NCBI GenBank assembly: GCA_043770215.1
Contig: JAYVIQ010000146.1
Coordinates: 1 to 21,094 of the forward strand
DNA from: JAYVIQ01 sp043770215
GTDB taxonomy: Bacteria; Bacteroidota; Bacteroidia; Cytophagales; JAAEPT01
DNA: 21,094 nt
Direction of reading: 5' to 3'
Of this stretch, positions 15,356 to 21,094 are shown one piece after another (the first letter of the stretch is position 1; every line of letters starts with the position of its first letter). Below the pieces are notes generated by a model. The model was not told where the DNA came from and searched no databases. It was given only the letters and a program-made list of their open reading frames with translations. The position numbers and the translations under genes were made by a program.

Positions 15356-16203
15356 TTGTTCAGTTTAGTTTTTTTATCAGTTTTGTTTTCTAGCAAGGTT
15401 GTTTTTGCATTTAAAGCAGTAATTACTTTCTTACCCGTTTTTGCTTCCAATTCTTTTAATGCAACTTTAGCAACATTACCTCCTTGTTTTGCTATTTTTT
15501 TACTTTCATCAAATGTTTTTGGGTTTACAGCTTGTGAAATATCTTTGGTAGAAGCTTCGGCAAGCATATTCAAAATCAATATGGTGTTGGTCATGTTGTC
15601 TCTCAGGTTTTCTTTTTTCAAACCCTTTAGTATTTTATATTCTTTGGTGGTTTTATCTGCCCATGTTTTTGTAATTATATCAGTAAGGGTTGCAAATTGT
15701 AAACCTTCTTTTAATCCCCTTGTTTTCCATTCGTCTGTTAGCTCTTTGCGTATTTCAATACTTTTTAAGCGTTGATTAATCCAGCTTTCTGAATAACCCA
15801 ATTGTACATATTGTTCTAAAGCCCTGTCAATGGTGATTTCAGGATCTTGCATTTCGTCTAATCTTTCAGCAGCTATTTGTGCCAACCAAAGTTTAAATGG
15901 CTCTGCCTTTGGCGATGGTATTGATTGAATAAGTCGAAAAAGTTGTTCAGTATCAGCCACATCAGTCATTCTTAATTTTCCATCTTCGGCTTCCATTTTT
16001 AACTGTCCCAAATTATGGGACAGTTCACTTCCCTCTGCTTTAAGTTTTGTTTTTAAAGCATTCCAATATTTTCTCGGTCTTGGACTGCCAGTTAAAACTT
16101 CAATTACATCTATAATTGATAAAAACCATTTTTCTTGCTTCTCATCCCAAATGGTTCTTACTTTTTTATCTTCAAATATTTTTATGACATCTTTTTTTTC
16201 CAT
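15352..16203 (-). CDS. BRO-N-family (phage antirepressor-like) protein within the hsd operon
   Basis: This 283-residue protein has an N-terminal BRO-N-like domain at about 8-115: KVRTIWDEKQEKWFLSIIDVIEVLTGS, then the YWNALKTKLK and ESF/EPFKLWLAQIAAERLDEM type motifs. A conserved second region at about 125-235 (IDRALEQYVQLGYSESWINQRL) follows, then a lysine-rich tail. BRO-N domains bind DNA in phage antirepressors, and close relatives are often annotated as antirepressors or virulence-associated proteins. It lies between hsdM (32 nt gap) and hsdS (4-nt overlap), so it is made together with the methylase. A role in controlling the system or in backup defence is inference. The family call is good; the function is not known. 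Confidence 0.82.
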   Translation of the reverse strand: MEKKDVIKIFEDKKVRTIWDEKQEKWFLSIIDVIEVLTGSPRPRKYWNALKTKLKAEGSELSHNLGQLKMEAEDGKLRMTDVADTEQLFRLIQSIPSPKAEPFKLWLAQIAAERLDEMQDPEITIDRALEQYVQLGYSESWINQRLKSIEIRKELTDEWKTRGLKEGLQFATLTDIITKTWADKTTKEYKILKGLKKENLRDNMTNTILILNMLAEASTKDISQAVNPKTFDESKKIAKQGGNVAKVALKELEAKTGKKVITALNAKTTLLENKTDKKTKLNK

Positions 16204-16235
16204 GGTATCTTTATATTTTTTGTCATAATAAAACC

Positions 16236-17798
16236 TTAAAATGGTGTTTCAATTCCTAATTCTTGGCAAAAACCTTCAATGGTAGCATTGGTCGTTTTTT
16301 CTACATCAGCTAATTCACGTAACTCATGTGTAATAGAAGCTAAATTAACGGCATCTTCCTCTTCAAACGTATCTACATATCTTGGAATATTCAAGTTGTA
16401 ATCGTTTTCGGCAATTTCAGTTAAAGGAGCTAAATGGCTGTATTTTTCTTCAGAAGTTCTGTTTTTGTAAGTGGTAATAATTTTAGAAATATCTTCTAAA
16501 CGCAAGATGTTTTGTGTTTTTACCTTTTCAAAGTGTTGGCTTGCGTCTATAAATAGTACGTTTTTAGTATCCGTTCTTTTCTTCTTTAAAACCAAAATAC
16601 AGGTTGGTATACTTGTTCCGTAGAAAATGTTTGCGGGTAAACCAATAACGGCATCTAGGTAATTTTTATCTTTTATTAAGAATTCACGAATGTGTCCTTC
16701 TGCACCCCCTCTAAACAAAACGCCGTGTGGTAGCACTACCGCCATTGTTCCGTTATCATCCAACTGGTGTACCATGTGTTGTACAAAAGCAAAATCTGCT
16801 TTGCTACTTGGGGCTAATTTGCCATAGGCAGAAAAACGTTCATCCGTCATAAACAATGGGCTGGCACTCCATTGCGCAGAAAAAGGCGGGTTGGCTACTA
16901 TGGCTTCAAAACGTTGGTCTCTGTGCTGTGGTTGTTCTAGCGTATCTTCGTTTTTAATATCGAAGTACGAGTAACGAACATCGTGCATAATCATGTTCAT
17001 GCGGCACAAGTTGTAGGTTGTAGGGTTCATTTCTTGACCGTAAAATTTACCCACATCTTTCACTTCTTTTGCCACACGCAACAGCAAAGAACCAGAACCA
17101 CAGGTTGGGTCGTACACATTTTTTAGTTTGTCTTTTCCTACGGTTACCAATTGAGCCAAAACGCTACTTACTTGTTGCGGTGTGTAAAATTCTCCTGCTT
17201 TTTTACCAGCTCCAGAGGCAAACTGTCCAATTAGGTATTCGTAAGCATCTCCTAAAACATCACTTTCCGTATTTTCAAGATCGAAATCAATTTCTTCTAA
17301 ATGCACCAATACTTTTACAATCAATTCATTTTTATCTGCTTCTGATTTACCCAATTTATGGCTTGTTAAATCTAAATCAGCAAATAAGTTCCCGAAACCC
17401 TCTTCACTTTCAGACCCCATGGTACTTTGCTCAATGTTGGTTAGCACTTTTGCTAAATCGCCAAGAATAAAGTTGTTTATTCCTCCAGCATTACCACGTT
17501 TGGCTAATTCAGAGAACAATTCAGCTGGTTTTAAGAAGAAGCCTAATTTTTCCAAGGCATCATCTTTTACAGCTTCCATATATTCGGCTTCTAGCTTGTG
17601 TCCTTCAATTTCTTGAAAAGTTAAGCCATCAGGTTTCAAAATCTCGTTGGCATACAAATCCATTTTAGTACTTAGGTACTTATAAAAAATGAATCCCAAT
17701 ATATAATCTCTAAAATCATCTGCATCCATTTTTCCACGAAGGGTGTTTGCAATGTTCCATAATTGTTGCTCTAATTTTGCTTTTTGTTCTGCTGCCAT
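16236..17798 (-). CDS. hsdM: Type I restriction-modification methyltransferase subunit (HsdM)
   Basis: This 520-residue N6-adenine methyltransferase protects host DNA as the M2S1 complex and forms the core of the restriction complex. The N-terminal helical domain (LEQQLWNIANTLRGKMDADDFRDYILG) is typical of HsdM. The SAM-binding motif I DPTCGSGSLLL is at 230-240 and the catalytic motif IV NPPF at 303-306. AGEFYTPQQV at 201-210 is the usual linker motif. The C-terminal helical part contacts HsdS. Length and motifs are normal, so the enzyme should be active. It is the first gene of the island; about 560 bp without a clear gene lie upstream and should hold the main promoter. Confidence 0.96.
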   Translation of the reverse strand: MAAEQKAKLEQQLWNIANTLRGKMDADDFRDYILGFIFYKYLSTKMDLYANEILKPDGLTFQEIEGHKLEAEYMEAVKDDALEKLGFFLKPAELFSELAKRGNAGGINNFILGDLAKVLTNIEQSTMGSESEEGFGNLFADLDLTSHKLGKSEADKNELIVKVLVHLEEIDFDLENTESDVLGDAYEYLIGQFASGAGKKAGEFYTPQQVSSVLAQLVTVGKDKLKNVYDPTCGSGSLLLRVAKEVKDVGKFYGQEMNPTTYNLCRMNMIMHDVRYSYFDIKNEDTLEQPQHRDQRFEAIVANPPFSAQWSASPLFMTDERFSAYGKLAPSSKADFAFVQHMVHQLDDNGTMAVVLPHGVLFRGGAEGHIREFLIKDKNYLDAVIGLPANIFYGTSIPTCILVLKKKRTDTKNVLFIDASQHFEKVKTQNILRLEDISKIITTYKNRTSEEKYSHLAPLTEIAENDYNLNIPRYVDTFEEEDAVNLASITHELRELADVEKTTNATIEGFCQELGIETPF

Positions 17799-18077
17799 TG
17801 GTGTTTGTTTCTATTGTTTGTTAGGAAAGAAAATAGGTTATACAGTTTGATTTTCTAACAAGTGCTCTAAGATAAGAAATATGTTCTTGTTTTTTATTTA
17901 ATATGGGTACTGGCTTAAATTAATATTTGATTTTTGTGTCTTTATGGCTAAACAGATTTGTTAGCAAAACCTTTGTGTATTTTTCTTTGGTACAAAATAG
18001 GCAGCATTCATGAGTCTTGGTAGTTCTCTTACCAAGCAAGAGACTTTAATGGCCTCTATTTCATAAAAGATTCACTT

Positions 18078-18221
18078 CTATGGATCTTCAATTTCAATCA
18101 CATCAGCCAATTGAGAAAAGGCTAATTTCTCCAATTCGGAGGACGCTGCCTCCCCGAATTGCCAAAGATTCAAAGGCTTGTGGAGTATCTGCCTTTTATA
18201 TGAGAAGGTAAAGATCAACAT
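18078..18221 (-). pseudogene. Short ORF, possible 3' remnant of a lost gene
   Basis: A 47-residue frame starts MLIFTFSYKRQILHKPLNL and ends with an acidic helical segment (ELEKLAFSQLADVIEIEDP). Its composition looks protein-like rather than random, but I do not recognise a family. The palindrome at 18132-18161 lies inside it and encodes QFGEAASSEL. It may be the tail of a truncated gene. Confidence 0.22.
18132..18161. repeat. Inverted repeat (hairpin)
   Basis: CAATTCGG (18132-18139) and CCGAATTG (18154-18161) are perfect arms. Inside, AGG pairs with CCT across a 6-nt loop, leaving a 2-nt bulge. No T-run follows on either strand, so a terminator is unlikely. Confidence 0.6.
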
Positions 18222-18297
18222 AGAAAAAAAAGCACCCTGGTATCTATTCCGTTGCAATTAACAGAAAGCAAAAAAGAATATTACACCACAGTATTAA

Positions 18298-18336
18298 CAC
18301 AAAAAAAGTCCTTGCTCTAAAACAGAACAAGGACTT
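18298..18336 (-). terminator. Intrinsic terminator of the lipoprotein/outer-membrane barrel operon
   Basis: AAGTCCTTG (18306-18314) and CAAGGACTT (18328-18336) are perfect 9-bp arms with a 13-nt loop. Read on the minus strand the stem is followed by about seven T. It lies 21 nt past the stop of the barrel gene and fits it exactly. Confidence 0.92.
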
Positions 18337-18357
18337 AAATTCTTAAGTATTTACTTC

Positions 18358-19140
18358 TTACTTTAGATCATTCAAGTGAAATATCACACCAAAATCAACT
18401 GCTAACAAAGACGTAGTCCATTTTGTAGTTTCTCTAATGGGCGTTTTGTTGGCATCGTTAAACAACAATTTACCATTCAGGATATTAGTCACTCCTTGCT
18501 GATAACTCAAACCAAAACAAGCCTTAAACCTATCGTTTATTTTATACTCCAATCCTGCGCTTCCTAGTATAGAAATACCTGTTTTGGCAAATAAGTTCAT
18601 AGATTTAGAGCTGCCATTTCTACCTCTTTGCCCATCAATGTCAAATCTATTCTGGGCAAAATTCATGAAATGGGCGTAATCTGCACCTTGCGCTTCTTCT
18701 CCAGTCAAAAGGTCTATTGTAGGACCAAGGCTTGCCACAAAAAACAAATTATCTTTCAATTCTTTCCCTTTGTATTTTAATAGAAGTGGCAAACTAATGT
18801 AATTTGTATGGTATACAGATGTACCTGTATAATTTCCATCGTCATTACGAACATTCATTCTACGCTCACCAAAATATAGCCCAGAACTAAAATCAAACTT
18901 ATCGCTCAATTCATAGTTGACCATTAACTTGACATTAATGCCTTTCAATCCATTTTCTTCTATAGTAGTATACCCATCACTACTTAAGCTTTTACTACTT
19001 TGTGTAGCATCATCATCTGTAATTCTGGCAAAAGTGGACCCTGGAGCAAACTGAAGTCCAAATGTAAATTTCTCTAAGGATTGTGCTTGAGCTAGCATAG
19101 AACATGCTATAAATCCAATGGTTACTATTCCTCTTATCAT
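18358..19140 (-). CDS. Outer-membrane beta-barrel protein, PorT-like family
   Basis: This 260-residue protein has a signal peptide (MIRGIVTIGFIACSMLAQAQ, probable cleavage after AQA near residue 19). The mature part is made of alternating amphipathic strands typical of the small Bacteroidota barrel family: KFTFGLQFAPG, GINVKLMVNYELSDKFDFSSGLYFGER, NYISLPLLLKYKG, NLFFVASLGPTIDLLTG and a C-terminal strand LLAVDFGVIFHL. The YISLPLLLKYK element is a hallmark of the family. Function in this group ranges from secretion accessory to unknown; none is assigned here. It follows the lipoprotein gene by 5 nt and shares the terminator downstream, so the two products may act together at the outer membrane. 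Confidence 0.85.
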   Translation of the reverse strand: MIRGIVTIGFIACSMLAQAQSLEKFTFGLQFAPGSTFARITDDDATQSSKSLSSDGYTTIEENGLKGINVKLMVNYELSDKFDFSSGLYFGERRMNVRNDDGNYTGTSVYHTNYISLPLLLKYKGKELKDNLFFVASLGPTIDLLTGEEAQGADYAHFMNFAQNRFDIDGQRGRNGSSKSMNLFAKTGISILGSAGLEYKINDRFKACFGLSYQQGVTNILNGKLLFNDANKTPIRETTKWTTSLLAVDFGVIFHLNDLK

Positions 19141-19145
19141 TTCTA

Positions 19146-19679
19146 TTATTGCTTAATTGTTAAAGGTTCTGACTGAGAAAAACTTCCTCCGTTCTTATAG
19201 AAAGTTCCATTCACTGTTAGGTTTCTAGTTCCGTACAAACGTCCATTATGATTGATATCGTCACGTACTTGCAACTGAGCGCCATCACTCACATTCAAAA
19301 CACCGTTTGAATTGATGTTTAGATTACCGTACAAAATCACAAATCCTCTTTGTATCAAAAGACTATCATTAAGATTCATATCCCCATTGATTCTCACTGT
19401 ATCGTTTTCAAATTCCGTATCTATTATACCTTTGCCTTTTGTGTTAAGATTCAAATCATTTTTGATGGATAAATCAGAGGTGATTCGCACATCTCCATCA
19501 ACATTTAAATTATTATCAATGTCGAAATCAATAGTAGCATATTCGTTATCTTTAACAGTTGCATCACCTCCTGTATAATACCATCCATTGTACGACTGAT
19601 AGGGTGTTGGATCTTCTTTACAAGAAAAGAGAAAACCAAGTCCAAGGAATACAAGGACAGAAATTTTTGTTTTTTTCAT
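19146..19679 (-). CDS. Lipoprotein with repetitive, beta-solenoid-like body
   Basis: The first 20 residues are a lipoprotein signal with the lipobox LFSC, so Cys20 would be lipidated. The following about 150 residues are short alternating strands rich in Asn, Asp and Gly: NNLNVDGDVRITSDLSIKND, VRINGDMNLNDSLLIQRG, FVILYGNLNINSNGVLNV, GRLYGTRNLTVNGTFY. The spacing (DLSI-DLNL, DMNL-SLLI, NLNI-VLNV, NLTV) suggests a right-handed beta-helix, as in polymer-forming or adhesin-like proteins. No known family was recognised. It leads a two-gene operon with the barrel protein. Export to the outer membrane is likely. The lipoprotein call is firm; the fold is inferred. Confidence 0.75.
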   Translation of the reverse strand: MKKTKISVLVFLGLGFLFSCKEDPTPYQSYNGWYYTGGDATVKDNEYATIDFDIDNNLNVDGDVRITSDLSIKNDLNLNTKGKGIIDTEFENDTVRINGDMNLNDSLLIQRGFVILYGNLNINSNGVLNVSDGAQLQVRDDINHNGRLYGTRNLTVNGTFYKNGGSFSQSEPLTIKQ

Positions 19680-20538
19680 TTTATAATTGAGTTTTTATTA
19701 AACATCATCGGAGATTATAAATCTTACAACGCCTATAATAAATTGTTTATTTTAAGTTGAAATCCATATTAGCCACTACTTGTTTTACCTACACTTTATA
19801 TTGTGGAGAAAGTGCAAAATGGGGCAATTGTTTATACAATCTTACTTGTAAAAATAAAGGGTAACTTATTGCTATTAAAAATATTATTATTGTTTATTTC
19901 AAGCACAATATTTTCAAATTTTAGTGTTTTTTAGAGTACATGTTTTTATCTCTAAACATGTCATTTACTTTACACCTATTTCCAATTACTATTTTTATAA
20001 ACCTCTATCAAAGCTACTAGATTTAGTTTTTGTTGATACCACTTGATTTTTATGTTTACAATTACAATTTTTACCTGTATTAATTTTATTTATAGACTAC
20101 AATTATAACAATAATAGTTGGCATATTAAAATATTTAAATGAAATTTAAGAGTATTAACATTTTGATATTAAACAAGTTGAATATTAAGTTCTAGTCATT
20201 GATTTTTAATATGATTAGCCCATGTTGAAATACAATATTAGATTCTATTTATAAAATACTCGTATCTAAAAGCTATTTCTTTTAAATGCCACTTAATAAG
20301 CATTCATTAGCAAAATTATGTGAATATACGTTATTGTACCAGTATTGGAATTGATTAGTGATTTTGGGCGAAACCCTATCGGGTCAGGCTTTACACTCTC
20401 GCTTTTGTTGCTGAAAAAGCAACAAAGAGCTCCGCTTCGATCCTTTTCGCAAAAAAATAATATATACTGGTATCAAAGCGGATATTCACAAAAAATTATA
20501 ACAATGCTTGCTTTACATTTTGTGATAAATAAAAAAAC
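19680..20538. other. Gene-poor AT-rich region upstream of the lipoprotein operon
   Basis: This stretch of about 860 bp has no convincing gene. The right part holds the palindromic repeat element at 20337-20472. Around 19931-19961, two overlapping short stems (TTAGAG/CTCTAA and ACATGTTT/AAACATGT) cannot form together. The left end should contain the lipoprotein promoter; a TATAATC-like box near 19715 on the minus strand is possible but weak. Confidence 0.5.
20337..20472. repeat. Small palindromic repeat element with 9-bp terminal inverted repeats
   Basis: Terminal arms TACCAGTAT (20337-20345) and ATACTGGTA (20464-20472) enclose about 118 bp. Inside are a short hairpin ACCCTATCGGGT and a strong one, TTTGTTGCT-GAAAA-AGCAACAAA (20404-20426), flanked by GCT/AGC. 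The insert is more GC-rich than its surroundings. The segments CGGGTCAGGCTTT and GAGCTCCGCT resemble, from memory, dispersed intergenic repeats in Bacteroidota genomes. The element is noncoding. It looks like a MITE or REP-like unit; only one copy is in the window. Confidence 0.6.
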
Positions 20539-20763
20539 CTATTTCAGATTAGACTCTTTTAATTCCGTTTTGTTTTTACAACAACTAGGTGTTTTTGTTT
20601 CTACATTCATTTTAGGAGACAAATAAGGAATACCAAGCCCCAATCCTCTAAAGACCATAATAACGCCAACAATTATACTCAGGGTAGGCACCAATGCATT
20701 TTGGTATTTTGATAAAAAAAAGGGTTTAAGTGGCAAATGCAATTTATAGTCTGTATTAAACAA
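20539..20763 (-). pseudogene. C-terminal remnant of a TauE/SafE-type membrane protein
   Basis: This 74-codon frame contains a single membrane segment (LVPTLSIIVGVIMVFRGLGLG) followed by GIPYLSPKM and a PSCCKN tail. It closely resembles the last helix and end of TauE/SafE-family permeases of Bacteroidota, which often sit near cytochrome cbb3 oxidase genes. The full protein would have about 200 or more residues with six or more helices; only the end is here. The frame has no ATG (only a TTG at 20763) and is closed by an upstream stop at about 20773. It is probably a truncated gene. The family call rests on a short segment. Confidence 0.55.
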
Positions 20764-21094
20764 GTATCTTTTTCAAATTAAGGACTTCTCTCTTTCCCCT
20801 GAAAATAGATAAATTTTCGTTTAGTGCCTTGTCATAAAAAAATGTTTAAAGCAACAATAAAAAACTTAATTTCAGATTGCTTAAGTCAAAACTGATTCCC
20901 GAATAAATAGTTGGGATTGCAAAAAATTAAGTCTTGAAATTGATAGCCAACAAATAATTTATCAATACATGTCTACAGACATAAAGCAAAAAGGGAAGTT
21001 ATTCGTGCGTGTACATACATTCCTAAAAAAACAGATTTTTACACCGTTACAGATAAATTCATCCAGAAAATTACACCCAGCTTAAATCATAGAG
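20764..21094. other. Window edge with a possible decayed coding segment
   Basis: No intact gene is seen here. On the plus strand a frame is open from 20947 to the window end without an ATG. It reads, in part, REVIRACTYIPKKTDFYTV and looks protein-like. A second plus frame has an ATG at 20969 but closes after 38 codons. This may be the start of a gene continuing outside the window or a degraded gene. Confidence 0.35.

Larger units (their letters stand above)
17799..18357. other. Intergenic region upstream of hsdM, with hairpins and a possible gene remnant
   Basis: This 559-bp region should contain the hsdM promoter near its left end. A hairpin CTTGGTA-7 nt-TACCAAG lies at 18016-18036. A second palindrome, CAATTCGG...CCGAATTG (18132-18161), has an extra AGG/CCT pairing. 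A 47-codon minus-strand frame spans 18078-18221. No intact gene or RNA gene is visible. The mix suggests remains of an older gene or mobile element at the edge of the island. Confidence 0.5.

Noticed and set aside
19931..19961. Two mutually exclusive stems (TTAGAG/CTCTAA and ACATGTTT/AAACATGT) as a riboswitch-like switch
   Set aside because: The stems are short and AT-rich, lie in a gene-free region more than 250 nt from the nearest start, and no conserved aptamer is visible.
20345..20626. A 93-codon plus-strand frame across the palindromic element
   Set aside because: It reads through hairpin arms and then opposite the TauE/SafE-like frame, so it is an artefact of the repeat and the overlapping minus-strand frame.

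Overview
The window looks like a Bacteroidota chromosome, possibly Cytophagia or a relative. The DNA is AT-rich, genes rarely have a clear Shine-Dalgarno sequence, and the protein set is typical of the phylum: a PduO-type cobalamin adenosyltransferase, a large membrane/TPR protein, a lipoprotein paired with a PorT-like outer-membrane barrel, and a TauE/SafE tail. The genus cannot be fixed from sequence alone.

Layout. (1) Bases 1-4649, minus strand: core genes for a cobalamin adenosyltransferase, a 997-residue polytopic TPR protein and a PlsC-type acyltransferase. (2) Bases 4760-7763, plus strand: a ROK-family sugar kinase with an intrinsic terminator, then NAD-dependent DNA ligase (ligA). (3) Bases 8132-17798, minus strand: a type I restriction-modification island read in the order hsdM, BRO-N gene, hsdS, a three-gene toxin/antitoxin/SecB-like chaperone (TAC) operon, a 49-codon hsdR'-'hsdS chimera, fic, hsdR. 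(4) Bases 18358-19679, minus strand: lipoprotein plus outer-membrane beta-barrel, with a terminator. (5) From about 19.7 kb to the end: gene-poor DNA with a small palindromic repeat element, the tail of a TauE/SafE-type protein, and possible decayed coding sequence.

The most interesting part is the space between hsdS and hsdR. It holds two cargo modules in tandem. Each module begins with the 3' end of an hsdS gene and ends with the 5' end of an hsdR gene: [hsdS end - TAC - hsdR start] followed by [hsdS end - fic - hsdR start]. The two hsdR starts are 88 bp long with one mismatch. The two hsdS ends are 32 bp long with two mismatches. At the junction the first hsdR start is fused in frame to the second hsdS end. 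This suggests that the S-R interval is an exchangeable slot, and that homologous recombination in conserved flanks has stacked a TAC module in front of a Fic module.

In addition, nearly the same palindrome (ACTGCGAGATT, 7-nt spacer, AATCTCGCAGT) lies just upstream of both fic and hsdR. Fic carries a C-terminal winged helix. A working model is that Fic, or another regulator, binds both sites and links its own synthesis to that of the restriction subunit, while the TAC and BRO-N genes serve as stability or backup-defence cargo. The module architecture is read directly from the sequence; the regulatory model is inference.
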